A stretch of DNA of 64,000 nt from Amycolatopsis azurea DSM 43854 (GTDB lineage: Bacteria > Actinomycetota > Actinomycetes > Mycobacteriales > Pseudonocardiaceae), in NCBI RefSeq assembly GCF_001995215.1, contig NZ_MUXN01000002.1, positions 667,076 to 731,075 on the forward strand, given 5' to 3'. Of the stretch, positions 42,633 through 53,809 are shown piece by piece (the first letter of the stretch is position 1; each line of letters opens with the position of its first letter). Position numbers and translations under genes: made by a program. The notes below the pieces were generated by a model. The model saw only the letters and a list, made by a program, of their open reading frames with translations. It was not told the origin of the DNA and made no database searches.

Positions 42633-42691
42633 GGTGTTGCGAAAGCCACGTTCGCAACGCTGAAGGTTGCGAACGTGGCTTTCGCAACACC
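42633..42691. repeat. Interspersed TTGCGAA palindromic repeat, copy 1
   Basis: Two perfect 26-base arms (42633-42658 and 42666-42691) flank a seven-base loop GCTGAAG. Each arm is itself an inverted repeat, GTTGCGAA-N7-TTCGCAAC, so the element holds four alternating half-sites every 15 bases and could fold as a cruciform. A related copy lies at 54132-54184. Confidence 0.8.
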
Positions 42692-42731
42692 AGCTCGGCC
42701 GTCTGAACGTGAGAGTGCGGGACCGCGTCGG

Positions 42732-43352
42732 TCAGTCGAGGACCTCGACGACCATGCCCGGCGGGTAGTCCGACGGCGATCCGCGCCACCAAGCGCCGAA
42801 AGCCTGAGCCAGCCGCCGGGGTACCTCGACCTGCGCGCCGCCGCCATTGAAGTCGATCGTCACCAGCACGCCCTCGATTTCCGAGGAACTCCAAGAGATC
42901 CGCCGGACCAGCTTCGCGTAATCGGCGCTCGCGGACACGAAAGTGACGACGTTCGTCGCGCCGATCCGCCGGGCTTCCCCGAGTACGGCGTCTTCGAGCA
43001 CGCCGCGCGGCCAGTCGCTGAGCCGGAGCTTCCGGTCGTAGTAGGGGATCGGCTCGCCGGCGCGCAGGATTCCGTAGCCGCCGCTGAGCAGCAGCAACCG
43101 TCCGTGCCCGGCCGCCTCGCCCAGCGCGCTGCCGACGTTCCGGTAGAAGTTCCCGTTGTAGCGAAGCCACGCGGGCCGCATTCCGCCACTGTCTACTTTG
43201 GACTTCGTGAGGACGTCGGCCCGCGCGCGAAGCATCGCTTCCGGCCAGTCGGCACCGGTCTCGCCCGCGTCGCCGCCTCGGATCTTGGCTTTCGAGGGGC
43301 CGAGAATCGTCAGCGCCTCGCGCGGATCCACCTCGTCCAGAACGGTTTTCAC
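42732..43352 (-). CDS. Uncharacterised protein, YaaA/DUF6884-like
   Basis: 206 residues. LLLLSGGYGILRAGEPIPYYDRK (pieces around 85-107) resembles the core of DUF6884 and of the peroxide-stress protein YaaA, a DNA-binding fold with a helix-hairpin-helix, but the similarity is by eye and weak. It has no signal peptide and is probably cytosolic. It ends 13 bases after the DICT-domain gene starts its own terminator-free gap, so the two leftward genes may be cotranscribed. Confidence 0.45.
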   Translation of the reverse strand: MKTVLDEVDPREALTILGPSKAKIRGGDAGETGADWPEAMLRARADVLTKSKVDSGGMRPAWLRYNGNFYRNVGSALGEAAGHGRLLLLSGGYGILRAGEPIPYYDRKLRLSDWPRGVLEDAVLGEARRIGATNVVTFVSASADYAKLVRRISWSSSEIEGVLVTIDFNGGGAQVEVPRRLAQAFGAWWRGSPSDYPPGMVVEVLD

Positions 43353-43365
43353 CGGAGGGACCGTA

Positions 43366-44481
43366 TCAGTGGAACCAGGGCGAACCGTTGCCGTTCGGGG
43401 TCGGGAGCCTGCCGTGACTCGGCGGCCACAGCACCGCGGTCGGTACCTGCTTCAGCTGCGCACGCAGGGAGTTCACGGGCAGCGGCCGCTTCCGGGTGAG
43501 CATGGTCGTCGTCCGCGGGTGCAGGTCCACGAACGGGTAGGTGGTGTGGAGCGCGCCGAGCCGCCGTTCGAGGCGCAGGCTGCGTTCGGTCAGGTCGGCC
43601 GATTCCAGCGCGGGCTGGACCAGCAGGAATTCGGCGTTGCCGAGCCGGACCGCCCGGTCGAGCGGGCGGAGATCCTCGCGGATCAGATCCGCTATGTTCT
43701 GCTCGGTGTGCATCTTGACCCGGTTGCCGTGCCGCCGCCCGACCTCGTCGAGGTCGTCGACGGTGATCAGGATCAGGCCGAGCGGGACGGTGTCGGTCGA
43801 CGCGCCCAGCCAGCCCGAGATCCCGGCCATGGTCGCCAGCCCGGTGTCGGGATCGGTCGCGAGGGCCGGTTCCTCCGGCTTCGACGGCGCTTGCCGCTCG
43901 AGCCGTCCGGCGAGATGGCGCAAGGCCGCTTCCGCGCGGTTCTCCACCGGCGCCGCCGCGGGGGTCGTCACGCTCTTCAGTACTTCGTCGATCTTGATGC
44001 GCGCGGTGGGCGGCAGGCGATCGCCGAGCGCGTCGCGCAGCCGGACGACTTCGGCGTAAGCCTCGTCGCGGCGGAAACCCCAGCGGCCTTGGAACTGCCG
44101 CGCCGCCTCGACGGACGCCGCCGACGGGTCGACGTCGTCGAGATCTTGGGCGACGACAGAGCCGCCGAAGGTCGGGGTGAGCACCGCGACCGACCATTCG
44201 CGGGCGAGGCTCTCCTCGGCGCGCAGCAGCACCGGGGTCACGCCGTGCGGCAGGTCCGGGCGCCCGGAGTCGACCATGCCGACGACGGTCACGGCCGCGC
44301 GCCGGGCGATCCTGGCGTAGACCTCGCGTTCCCGCTCGAAGTAGGGCAAGCGCTGGAAGAGCGCGAGAACGACCATGTTCTCGTCGGTGCCTTCGGCGAG
44401 CGCGGCTCTCTCCACGGCGTGGGAAGCGATCACGAGCGCGCGTTTGGACAGCACGCCGGCGCGTGCTTCTCCGTCGGTCAT
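43366..44481 (-). CDS. DICT sensory domain protein with degenerate GGDEF domain
   Basis: 371 residues. Residues 10-150 match the DICT sensory pattern (LSKRALVIASHAVERAAL; VLALFQRLPYFERER; LAREWSVAVLTP). Residues 205-345 resemble a GGDEF diguanylate cyclase (DPDTGLATMAGISGWL), but the signature loop reads GNAEF in place of GGDEF (VRLGNAEFLLV), so cyclase activity is probably lost and nucleotide binding only is plausible. It diverges from the SNF2 helicase gene. Confidence 0.7.
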   Translation of the reverse strand: MTDGEARAGVLSKRALVIASHAVERAALAEGTDENMVVLALFQRLPYFEREREVYARIARRAAVTVVGMVDSGRPDLPHGVTPVLLRAEESLAREWSVAVLTPTFGGSVVAQDLDDVDPSAASVEAARQFQGRWGFRRDEAYAEVVRLRDALGDRLPPTARIKIDEVLKSVTTPAAAPVENRAEAALRHLAGRLERQAPSKPEEPALATDPDTGLATMAGISGWLGASTDTVPLGLILITVDDLDEVGRRHGNRVKMHTEQNIADLIREDLRPLDRAVRLGNAEFLLVQPALESADLTERSLRLERRLGALHTTYPFVDLHPRTTTMLTRKRPLPVNSLRAQLKQVPTAVLWPPSHGRLPTPNGNGSPWFH

Positions 44482-44626
44482 CGAGTGATCGCTTCCGTGT
44501 GGGGACTAGCTCATCAGGCTAGAAGAGCGGGCGATCGCCGCCTAGCTACACGATGGTGTGACCCTCGCTGACCGGACGCTGATCGGCGCCGGGCATGCTG
44601 GAGGGACAGACCGCGAAAGGGGGACC

Positions 44627-47626
44627 ATGACGCCACTCGTCGTGCACGGGCTGTGGTCCCGTGGCCGCGGGATCGTGCTGTGGGGTGAACACGGCGACCG
44701 TCCGGCGACGACGTCGATGCGGCCGTCGAGCGCGGCCCGGCCGCATCCGTTCGCCGCGTCGGTCGCGGATCTGACCGCGCTGCACCCCGGAAAGCCGGCG
44801 TCGGCCGTCCTGCTGCTGCCGTCGCGGCGCGGCGGTCCGGTCGCCTCGCCCGAACTCGGCTCGCGCGGCAGGCCACAGCAGCAGGAACTCACGCTGGAAC
44901 CCTGGTCCGTTCCGGCGCTCCTGATCGACCCCTCCGAACTGGGCGACCTGGCCGACACGGTCAGCTACGGCACTTCCGTCCGGCACCTCCGTGCCGTCGT
45001 CCGGCTGGCGAACGACCTGGTGCGCCGCGGCCGCGTGCTCCCCACGCTCGTGCGGAACGAGATCGTCGCGCGGGCGCGCTGGCGGCCGGTGGCCCGGGGC
45101 GGCGACGCGGTCAGGCTCCGGGCGCTGATCGCGGCCATCCCGCCGGTCGGCCGGGCCGAACACCCCGGACCGGACCCCGCCGCGCTCGTCACCGACGCGC
45201 TTCACACGCTGGTCGACGCCGCCGTCCGCGATCGCCTGGCCGCCGCGGGCCACGCGACCGAAAGCGACGGTCGTGAAGGGCCGTTCGGATCGTGGCTCCA
45301 CGCGCTGAAGAGCGCCGACGACCGGATCAGCCAGGCGCCGGGCCGCATGGGGATCGTCGCCGAAGGCATCGCGGCGTGGGACGAGGTCGGCGACACCGAC
45401 CTCACCGAAGGCACCGTCTGCCTCCGGCTCGACGAGGTCCCCACGCTGTACGGACCGGCCGACGACCCGGACGACCAGACCGGCGACGGAACCAAGTGGC
45501 AGCTGCGTTTCCTGCTGCGCTCCGCGGCCGATCCCAGTCTCCTGCTCCCGGCCGAGGACGTCTGGTCCGGCAAGGCGGGCGCGAAGTTCACCGACCCCGA
45601 AGGCCTGTTCACCGCCGAGCTGGAACGAGCCGCGGGAGTGCTGCCGATGCTCGGCCCGGCGGTCGAGGCCGCGAAGCCGGGCATCTACGACCTCACCGTC
45701 GCCGAGACCGTGGAGTTCCTCGACGGTGGCGCGGAGAAGCTGGTCGCGGCCGGATTCGACGTCGAGCTCCCGGCGAGCTGGGGTGGCAGGCGGAAGCTCG
45801 CGCTCAAGCTGTCCGTCCGCGGCGCGCCGGTCGACCAGGCCGCCGTGCACCGGCTCGGCCGTCACCAGCTCGCTTCCTACCGGTGGGCGCTCGCCGTCGG
45901 GGAAGACGCCCTGACCGACGAGGAACTCGCCGGGCTCGCCGCCGCGAAGTCGTCGCTGGTCCGGCTGCGCGGCCGATGGGTGAGCGTGGATCCCGAACTG
46001 CTGCGCGCCGGTCTCGATTACCTGCGCCGCGACCCGGACCGCGAGAAGCCGCCGCTGCCCACGCCTGCCGACCTTCTTGCCCTGCTTCACGGCGGCTTCG
46101 AAGCGCCGCTGCCGGTCACCGAAGTCACCACCGACGGCTGGATCGACGACTTCCTCGACGGACGGGTCCAGCGCACCATCGAGCCGGTCGAACCGCCGCC
46201 GACCTTCCTGGCGACCCTGCGGCCGTACCAGAGCCGTGGTGTCGCCTGGCTTTCGTTCATGGCGTCGATCGGGCTCGGCGCCTGCCTCGCCGACGACATG
46301 GGTCTCGGCAAGACCGTCCAACTGCTCGCGCTCGAAGCGATCGAGCGGGCACAGGGGGACACCGGGCCGACGCTGCTCGTCTGCCCGATGTCGCTCCTCG
46401 GGACCTGGCAGCGCGAGGCGGCCAAGTTCGCGCCGGAGCTGCGTGTCCACCTCCATCACGGTGCCGATCGTGACCACGCCCGCATGAAGGGCGCGGATCT
46501 CGTCGTCACCACCTACTCGACCGCCGCGCGTGACGCGGACGAGCTCGCGGGCACCCGATGGCACCGGCTCGTGCTCGACGAGGCCCAGGCGGTCAAGAAC
46601 CAGAACACCGGCCCGGCGCAGGCTTTGCGGCGGATTCCCGCCGGTCACCGGGTCGCCCTCACCGGGACACCGGTGGAGAACCGGCTCGCCGACCTGTGGG
46701 CGATCTCGGATCTGCTCAACCCCGGCGTCCTCGGTGGCAGGCAAGAGTTCCGCGAGCGGTTCGAAGTGCCCATCGAACGACGCGGCGACCTCACCGCGGT
46801 CACCGAGCTGCGCCGGCTGACCCGGCCGTTCCTGTTGCGGCGCCTCAAAACCGATCCCACCGTCCTCGCGGACCTGCCCGAGAAGATCGAGATCCTCCAG
46901 GAATACCGCCTCACCCGCGAGCAGGTGACGCTGTACCGCGCGACCGTCGACGAGATGATGACGAAGATCGCCGACAGCGCCGGGGTCAAGCGGCGCGGCA
47001 ACATCCTCGCCGCGATCACCAAGCTCAAGCAGATCTGCAACCATCCCGCGCATCTGCTGCACGACGGTTCGCCGATCGGGATCCGGTCCGGCAAGGTCAA
47101 CCGGCTCGAAGAACTCCTGGCGGAGATCCTGGACTCGGGCGACCGCGCGCTGTGCTTCACCCAGTTCGCCGAATTCGGTCACCTGCTCGTGCCGCATCTT
47201 TCGCACCGGCTGAACGTGAAGGTCGCCTTCCTGCACGGCGGGTTGTCACAGCGACGCCGTGACTCGATCGTCGAGCACTTCCAATCGGGTGACGGTCCGT
47301 CGATCCTGCTCGCGTCGTTGAAGACCGGGGGAGCGGGACTGACATTGACGGCGGCCACTCACGTCCTGCATCTGGACCGGTGGTGGAATCCGGCGGTCGA
47401 GGAACAGGCCACCGACCGCGCCTTCCGCATCGGCCAGCGGAACAGCGTCCAGGTGCGGAAGTTCGTCTGTCCCGGCACCATCGAGGAACGGATCGACGCC
47501 GTCATCACGAAGAAGGAAGCGCTCGCCGACCTCGTCGTCACCGACGGGGAGGACTGGCTGACGGAGCTGTCGACCGATTCGCTGCGCGAGGTCTTCGCAC
47601 TCGGACGGGAGGCGTCCGATGACTGA
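44627..47626 (+). CDS. SNF2-family DEAD/DEAH helicase
   Basis: 999 residues. The N-terminal 500 hold the SNF2-associated domain of HepA-type bacterial proteins. The helicase core has DDMGLGKT (motif I, about 556-563), LDEAQAVKN (motif II, about 650), LTGTPVENRL (motif III), and FLHGGLSQRRRD, GAGLTLTAATHVLHLDRWWN and ATDRAFRIGQ (motifs IV-VI). It is an ATP-driven DNA translocase that remodels protein-DNA or RNA polymerase complexes. It overlaps the SWIM gene downstream by eight bases. AAAGGGGG precedes the ATG. Confidence 0.9.
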   Translation: MTPLVVHGLWSRGRGIVLWGEHGDRPATTSMRPSSAARPHPFAASVADLTALHPGKPASAVLLLPSRRGGPVASPELGSRGRPQQQELTLEPWSVPALLIDPSELGDLADTVSYGTSVRHLRAVVRLANDLVRRGRVLPTLVRNEIVARARWRPVARGGDAVRLRALIAAIPPVGRAEHPGPDPAALVTDALHTLVDAAVRDRLAAAGHATESDGREGPFGSWLHALKSADDRISQAPGRMGIVAEGIAAWDEVGDTDLTEGTVCLRLDEVPTLYGPADDPDDQTGDGTKWQLRFLLRSAADPSLLLPAEDVWSGKAGAKFTDPEGLFTAELERAAGVLPMLGPAVEAAKPGIYDLTVAETVEFLDGGAEKLVAAGFDVELPASWGGRRKLALKLSVRGAPVDQAAVHRLGRHQLASYRWALAVGEDALTDEELAGLAAAKSSLVRLRGRWVSVDPELLRAGLDYLRRDPDREKPPLPTPADLLALLHGGFEAPLPVTEVTTDGWIDDFLDGRVQRTIEPVEPPPTFLATLRPYQSRGVAWLSFMASIGLGACLADDMGLGKTVQLLALEAIERAQGDTGPTLLVCPMSLLGTWQREAAKFAPELRVHLHHGADRDHARMKGADLVVTTYSTAARDADELAGTRWHRLVLDEAQAVKNQNTGPAQALRRIPAGHRVALTGTPVENRLADLWAISDLLNPGVLGGRQEFRERFEVPIERRGDLTAVTELRRLTRPFLLRRLKTDPTVLADLPEKIEILQEYRLTREQVTLYRATVDEMMTKIADSAGVKRRGNILAAITKLKQICNHPAHLLHDGSPIGIRSGKVNRLEELLAEILDSGDRALCFTQFAEFGHLLVPHLSHRLNVKVAFLHGGLSQRRRDSIVEHFQSGDGPSILLASLKTGGAGLTLTAATHVLHLDRWWNPAVEEQATDRAFRIGQRNSVQVRKFVCPGTIEERIDAVITKKEALADLVVTDGEDWLTELSTDSLREVFALGREASDD

Positions 47627-48320
47627 AGGATTCCGCCGGGCGCTGGACGACCTCGGCGTCCACAAAGGACTCGTACCGCCGTGCCGGGTCGACACCCTCA
47701 CGATCGGGCCCGGTGCGGCGGTCGCCCGGGTCCGGGTGACGCGACAGCGGTTCTACGAGGTCCGCGTCGGCCTGCCGACGTTCGGCAAACAGGTGTGGAC
47801 GGCGGTCATCGCCGCCGTCGTCGCGGAGGAGAACACGACCACGGCCATGCTCGACGGCCAGGTCCCGGACGACGTCGAACGCTTCTTCGTCGCGGAGCAG
47901 GTACCGCTGTTCCCCGAGGCGGGCTGGGAACTGTCGCTGGACTGCACCTGTCCGGGCACTCGCGTCCCCTGCGACCACCTCGTCGCGGGGCTGATCGCAC
48001 TCGAGGAAGACGCGGACCCGTTCTCGATCTTCGCCCTCCGCGGGCGCGACCGCGCGACGTTGCTCGAAGAAATCGGACGGCAGGCGGGCGCCCGCGTGAC
48101 GGCCCCGTCGGCGGAAGACGAGACGCCCGGCCTCGACGAGGTCATGGACGACTTCTTCGGCTGGGGCCCGGCCGGGGACGTCACGAACACGCGACGCCCG
48201 CCGGCCGGGGACCCGCTGGGGCTGCTCGACGAGGTCCCGCCCCTCAAGTCCACTGTGGACGGGACGTCGGTCACCGAGTTGCTGCGACCGCTCTACCGGT
48301 CGCTCACCGGTCAGGAGTGA
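47619..48320 (+). CDS. SWIM zinc-finger protein paired with SNF2 helicase
   Basis: 233 residues. The SWIM finger is perfect: C109-x-C111-x6-C118-x-H120 ([13 protein letters not shown]). SWIM proteins and SNF2 helicases are a conserved bacterial pair, and the eight-base overlap supports a joint complex on DNA. The C-terminal 100 residues are acidic and low in structure. Its end overlaps the opposing enoyl-CoA hydratase gene by ten bases. Confidence 0.85.
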   Translation: MTEGFRRALDDLGVHKGLVPPCRVDTLTIGPGAAVARVRVTRQRFYEVRVGLPTFGKQVWTAVIAAVVAEENTTTAMLDGQVPDDVERFFVAEQVPLFPEAGWELSLDCTCPGTRVPCDHLVAGLIALEEDADPFSIFALRGRDRATLLEEIGRQAGARVTAPSAEDETPGLDEVMDDFFGWGPAGDVTNTRRPPAGDPLGLLDEVPPLKSTVDGTSVTELLRPLYRSLTGQE

Positions 48321-49090
48321 AGGAACTTCGGCTCGCGTTTCTCGGTGAACGCGGCCATCCCTTCCTTCTGGTCCTGGGTGGCGAAGGTGCCGTGGAACAG
48401 GCGCCGTTCGAACCGGAGTCCGTCTGCCAGCCCGGACTCGAAAGCCTGGTTCACGGCCTCCTTGACCATCATCGCGGCGGGGCGCGACATGCTCGCGATC
48501 TTCGCCGCGACCGCCAGGGCGTCGTCGAGCAGGCTCTCGGTGGGCACGACCCGGGAGACGAGCCCGGACCGCTCGGCCTCGGCGGCGTCGATCATGCGGC
48601 CGGTGAGGCACAGGTCCATCGCTTTGGCCTTGCCGATCGCGCGGGTCAGCCGCTGGGAGCCGCCCATGCCGGGGATGACGCCGAGGGTGATCTCCGGCTG
48701 ACCGAACTTGGCGTTCTCGGCCGCGATCAGGACGTCGCACATCATGGCTAGTTCGCAGCCGCCGCCGAGGGCGTAGCCGGAGACGGCGGCGATCAGCGGG
48801 ACACGGACGCGGGAAAGCGCGTCCCAGCCCGCGAACCAGTCGGCCGCGTAGACATCGCTGAACGACTGCGGCTGCATCTCCTTGATGTCCGCGCCGGCCG
48901 CGAAGGCCTTGGCGGAACCGGTGAGCACGATCGCGCCGACGTCGGGATCCTGGCCGAGTTCGGCCGCCGCCGCGGTGACTTCGCGCATGACCCGCAGGTT
49001 CAGCGCGTTGAGCGCCTTGGGGCGATTGAGCGTGATCAGGGCGACGCGATCGGCCGCGCGCTCGACGGTGATGGTCTCGTACTCGCTCAT
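48311..49090 (-). CDS. Enoyl-CoA hydratase (methacrylyl-CoA hydration, valine catabolism)
   Basis: 259 residues. Crotonase fold: [12 protein letters not shown] forms the first oxyanion-hole strand and [16 protein letters not shown] the second. The catalytic glutamates lie in GGCELA (about 110) and in [13 protein letters not shown] (about 133). As the last gene of the mmsA operon it should hydrate methacrylyl-CoA to 3-hydroxyisobutyryl-CoA, although short-chain crotonases are promiscuous. The start overlaps the mmsB stop (ATGA). Confidence 0.85.
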   Translation of the reverse strand: MSEYETITVERAADRVALITLNRPKALNALNLRVMREVTAAAAELGQDPDVGAIVLTGSAKAFAAGADIKEMQPQSFSDVYAADWFAGWDALSRVRVPLIAAVSGYALGGGCELAMMCDVLIAAENAKFGQPEITLGVIPGMGGSQRLTRAIGKAKAMDLCLTGRMIDAAEAERSGLVSRVVPTESLLDDALAVAAKIASMSRPAAMMVKEAVNQAFESGLADGLRFERRLFHGTFATQDQKEGMAAFTEKREPKFLHS

Positions 49091-49971
49091 GCGGTTTCCT
49101 TGGTGAGGAGGCCGTCGCGGACGGCGGTGATGATGGCGGAGAAGTCCCGGCCGGGACCGTCCCGTTCGACGAACGCCGCGTAGAGTTCCGCGGCCCTCGT
49201 ACCGAGCAGGGTCGCGACGTCGTTGTCCCGGGCCGCCGATTCGGCCAGGCGCAGGTCCTTCAGCATCAGGCCGCTGGCGAATCCGCCGGTGTACTCCCGG
49301 TTGGCGGGGCTGGCCGGGACGGGGCCGGGCACCGGGCAGTTGGTGGTCAGCGCCCAGCACTGCCCGGACGCGGTCGAGGCGACGTCGAACAGCGCCTGAG
49401 GGGTGAGGCCGAGTTCCTCGCCGAGGGCGAACGCCTCCGAGACGGCGATCATCGAGACACCGAGGATCATGTTGTTGCAGATCTTCGCCGCCTGCCCGGC
49501 GCCGGATGATCCACAGTGGATCGCCCTGGCGCCCATGATGGCCAAGAACGGCTCCGCGGTGACGAACGCCTGCGAGTCGCCGCCGACCATGAACGTCAGC
49601 GTCCCGGCTTCGGCGCCGACCACGCCGCCGGACACCGGGGCGTCGACGGCGCGGTGACCGGCCGCGGTCACCAGTTCGGCCGCTTGGCGGGCATCGGCGA
49701 CGTCGATGGTGGAGCAGTCGACGAACAACGTCCCCGGCCGCGCGGACGGCAGGATCTCCCGGTAGCAGTCGAGGACGTGCTTGCCGCTGGGCAGCATCGT
49801 GACGACGACGTCCGCCGCCGCGACCGCCGTGCTCGCGCTGTCGAACCTGGCCACGCCCTCGGAACGCGCACCGGGAGCGGGGTCGTAGCCATGGACGGTC
49901 TCACCGGACTTGACCAGGTTGGCGGCCATCGGACCGCCCATGTTGCCCAGGCCGAGGAAAGCGATCGTCAT
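49087..49971 (-). CDS. mmsB: 3-hydroxyisobutyrate dehydrogenase
   Basis: 294 residues. [19 protein letters not shown] is the NAD-binding motif of the beta-hydroxyacid dehydrogenases. The family signatures [18 protein letters not shown] (about 118-135) and the catalytic lysine in [12 protein letters not shown] (about 166-177) are intact. It oxidises 3-hydroxyisobutyrate to methylmalonate semialdehyde. Overlapping ATGA junctions on both sides place it inside the coupled valine operon. Confidence 0.9.
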   Translation of the reverse strand: MTIAFLGLGNMGGPMAANLVKSGETVHGYDPAPGARSEGVARFDSASTAVAAADVVVTMLPSGKHVLDCYREILPSARPGTLFVDCSTIDVADARQAAELVTAAGHRAVDAPVSGGVVGAEAGTLTFMVGGDSQAFVTAEPFLAIMGARAIHCGSSGAGQAAKICNNMILGVSMIAVSEAFALGEELGLTPQALFDVASTASGQCWALTTNCPVPGPVPASPANREYTGGFASGLMLKDLRLAESAARDNDVATLLGTRAAELYAAFVERDGPGRDFSAIITAVRDGLLTKETA

Positions 49972-50996
49972 CGGGCCACCCACTCGGCGTCGCCGAGTTC
50001 GGCGAAGTAGGCGTCGACCAGCTTTTCGTCCACTTCGGACAGAGTGGCGGGGGACCACTTCGGGGAGCGGTCCTTGTCGATGATCTGCGCCCGGATCCCC
50101 TCGGCGAACTCAGGCGAGGACAGCGCGTGGGTCGAGATCCGGAACTCCTGCGCCAGCACGGTTTCCAGATCGGGCAGGTCCGCGGCGATGCGGAGCGCCC
50201 GCAGGGTCACCTTCAGCGAGGTGGGTGACTTCGCCTCGATCTCCTTGGCGGCGGTGGCCGCCGCGTCACCGCTCGCGTGGAGCCGGGTCAGGATCTCCTC
50301 GACCGTGTCCGCCGCGTAGCACCGGTCGATCCAGTCGGCGTCCTCGGCCAGCGCGCTCGGCGGCGCGGGTTCGGCGATCAGCTCCAGCGCGGTGTCCGGG
50401 GTCCGGGACGCGAGCGCGTCGAGCAGGTCCGGGATCTTCTCGCTGGAGACGAAGTGATCGGCGAGTCCACAGTGGATCGCGTCGGCCCCCGAGATCGACC
50501 CGGCGGTGAGCGCGACGTGCGTGCCCAGCTCGCCGGGCGTCCGGGACAGCAGGTATGTGCCGCCGACGTCGGGGACGAAGCCGATGCCGGTCTCGGGCAT
50601 GCCGACGCGGGAGCGTTCGGTGACGATCCGGTGGCTGCCGTGCGCGGAGACGCCGACCCCGCCGCCCATCACGAGCCCGTCCATGAGCGCGAGGTACGGC
50701 TTGGGGTAGCGCGAGATCAGCGCGTTCAGCCGGTACTCGTCGGCCCAGAACCGCAGCGACGCGGTGCCGCCGGTGCGGGCGTCCTCGTAGATGGCGCGGA
50801 TGTCGCCGCCCGCGCAGAGCCCGCGGTCGCCCGCGCCGTCGATCAGCACGGCACGGACCGCGGGGTCGGAACGCCAGGCTTCGAGGTGGTCGAGCATCGC
50901 GAGAACCATGTCGTGGTTCAGCGAGTTCAGCGCCCGCGGCCGGTTCAGCGTGATCCGGCCGATTCCACTGTGGACGAGGAACTGGACGTCGTTCAC
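49968..50996 (-). CDS. 3-hydroxyisobutyryl-CoA hydrolase
   Basis: 342 residues, longer than a plain crotonase because of the HIBCH-type C-terminal extension. AGDRGLCAGGDIRAIYE and MGGGVGVSAHGSHRIVTE are typical, and MPETGIGFVPDVGGTYLLSR supplies the glutamate and aspartate that distinguish hydrolases. It releases free 3-hydroxyisobutyrate, which the next enzyme (MmsB) uses. The GTG start overlaps the stop of the acyl-CoA dehydrogenase gene. Confidence 0.88.
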   Translation of the reverse strand: MNDVQFLVHSGIGRITLNRPRALNSLNHDMVLAMLDHLEAWRSDPAVRAVLIDGAGDRGLCAGGDIRAIYEDARTGGTASLRFWADEYRLNALISRYPKPYLALMDGLVMGGGVGVSAHGSHRIVTERSRVGMPETGIGFVPDVGGTYLLSRTPGELGTHVALTAGSISGADAIHCGLADHFVSSEKIPDLLDALASRTPDTALELIAEPAPPSALAEDADWIDRCYAADTVEEILTRLHASGDAAATAAKEIEAKSPTSLKVTLRALRIAADLPDLETVLAQEFRISTHALSSPEFAEGIRAQIIDKDRSPKWSPATLSEVDEKLVDAYFAELGDAEWVAR

Positions 50997-52132
50997 GAAG
51001 CCTCCTGCAGCATCCGGCGCGAGATGATCACGCGCATGATTTCATTGGTCCCTTCGAGGATCTGGTGCACCCGCAGATCGCGGACGATCTTCTCCAGCCC
51101 GTACTCGGCGAGGTAGCCGTACCCGCCGTGCAACTGCAGCGCCTGGTTGGCCACCTCGAACCCGGTGTCGGTGCAGAAGCGCTTCGCCATCGCCGAAAGC
51201 TGGGTCGCGGTGTCCTCACCCTGGTCGAGCGCGTCCGCTGCCCGCCAGAGCAGGGTGCGGGCGGCTTCGAGGTCGGTGCGCATGTCGGCCAGCCGGAACT
51301 GCAACGCCTGCTTCTCCGACAGCTTCTCGCCGAACGCCGACCGCTCCGACAGATGCCGGACGGCCATGCCGAGCGCGGCTTCGGCCCCGCCGAGGGAACA
51401 GGCCGAGATGTTGAGCCTGCCACCGTCCAAGGCGGACATCGCGACCCGGAATCCGTTGCCCTCGCCGCCGAGCAGCGCGGACGCGGGGACGCGGGCGCCC
51501 TCGAAGATCACCTGCCGGGTGGGCTGGGCGTTCCAGCCCATCTTGATCTCGTTGGGGCCGAAGGAAACGCCGGGGGTGTCCCGGTCGACGATGAACGCGG
51601 AGATGCCCCGCGCGCCGGGTCCGCCGGTGCGGGCGAGCACGACGTGGACGTCCGAGACGCCCGCGCCGGAGATGAACTGCTTGACCCCGTCAAGCACGTA
51701 CTCGTCACCGTCGAGGCGGGCGCGGGTGGAGAGCGCCGCCGCGTCGGAACCGGCGTCTGGTTCGGTGAGGCAGTAGCTGCCAAAGGTGTCCATAGTGGAC
51801 ATCCGTGGCAGGTACCGGTGCCGCTGGGAGTCGTCGCCGAACTTGTCGATCATGGTCGCGACCATGTTGTGGATCGAGATGTACGCGGCCAGTGACGGGC
51901 AGCCGGTGGCGAGCGCCTCGAAGACGAGGACGCCGTCGAGCCGTCCGAGCGCGGAGCCGCCGAGGTCTTCGGGCAGGTAGACGCCGCCCATGCCCAGCTG
52001 GGCGGCCTTGCGCAGGACGTCGACCGGGAAGTGCTTGGCCTGGTCCCATTCGATCGCGTGCGGCGCGAGGTGTTCCGTGGCGAACTCCGCCGCGGTCTCG
52101 CGCAGGGCGCGCTGTTCGTCGGTCAGTCTCAT
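50993..52132 (-). CDS. Acyl-CoA dehydrogenase, probable isobutyryl-CoA dehydrogenase
   Basis: 379 residues. YCLTEPDAGSDAAAL is FAD-binding signature 1, and QLHGGYGYLAEYGLEKIVRD signature 2, with the catalytic glutamate in QILEGTNEIMR near the C-terminus. The position in the operon predicts oxidation of isobutyryl-CoA to methacrylyl-CoA, the first committed step of valine carbon-skeleton breakdown. It lies seven bases after mmsA. Confidence 0.88.
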   Translation of the reverse strand: MRLTDEQRALRETAAEFATEHLAPHAIEWDQAKHFPVDVLRKAAQLGMGGVYLPEDLGGSALGRLDGVLVFEALATGCPSLAAYISIHNMVATMIDKFGDDSQRHRYLPRMSTMDTFGSYCLTEPDAGSDAAALSTRARLDGDEYVLDGVKQFISGAGVSDVHVVLARTGGPGARGISAFIVDRDTPGVSFGPNEIKMGWNAQPTRQVIFEGARVPASALLGGEGNGFRVAMSALDGGRLNISACSLGGAEAALGMAVRHLSERSAFGEKLSEKQALQFRLADMRTDLEAARTLLWRAADALDQGEDTATQLSAMAKRFCTDTGFEVANQALQLHGGYGYLAEYGLEKIVRDLRVHQILEGTNEIMRVIISRRMLQEAS

Positions 52133-52139
52133 CGCGGCC

Positions 52140-53639
<1,500 letters not shown>

Positions 53640-53716
53640 GGATGCCCTTTCCGAAAGTACGCAGGACGAAGCCGCCCGGGACCGCGATCGGCGGCCGGGC
53701 AGGGGAGTACGGACGA

Positions 53717-53809
53717 CTACCGCCGGGGTGGTGGCGGGTCGGCGACTTTCGCGCAGGCAGGAAGAATCCGCATGCGTTCAGCTCCATCCTCGTGGACGAA
53801 CGTGGACAT
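53717..53809 (-). CDS. Possible 30-residue leader ORF downstream of the riboswitch
   Basis: An ATG at the very end of the aptamer opens a short frame (MSTFVHEDGAERMRIL then ACAKVADPPPPRR) ending 77 bases before mmsA. It has no ribosome binding site that I would trust and may be fortuitous. If translated, its proline-rich end could take part in translational control of mmsA. Confidence 0.2.
   Translation of the reverse strand: MSTFVHEDGAERMRILPACAKVADPPPPRR

Noticed and set aside
42633..42691. CRISPR repeat or transcription terminator
   Set aside because: Only one unit is present with no spacers, and it lies upstream of both flanking gene ends' expected terminators with no T-run; its twin at 54132 shows it to be an interspersed repeat.
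44546..47236. Leftward open frame of about 900 codons opposite the SNF2 gene
   Set aside because: It mirrors the helicase coding frame and shows no domain or ribosome binding site; the SNF2 motifs on the plus strand are complete.
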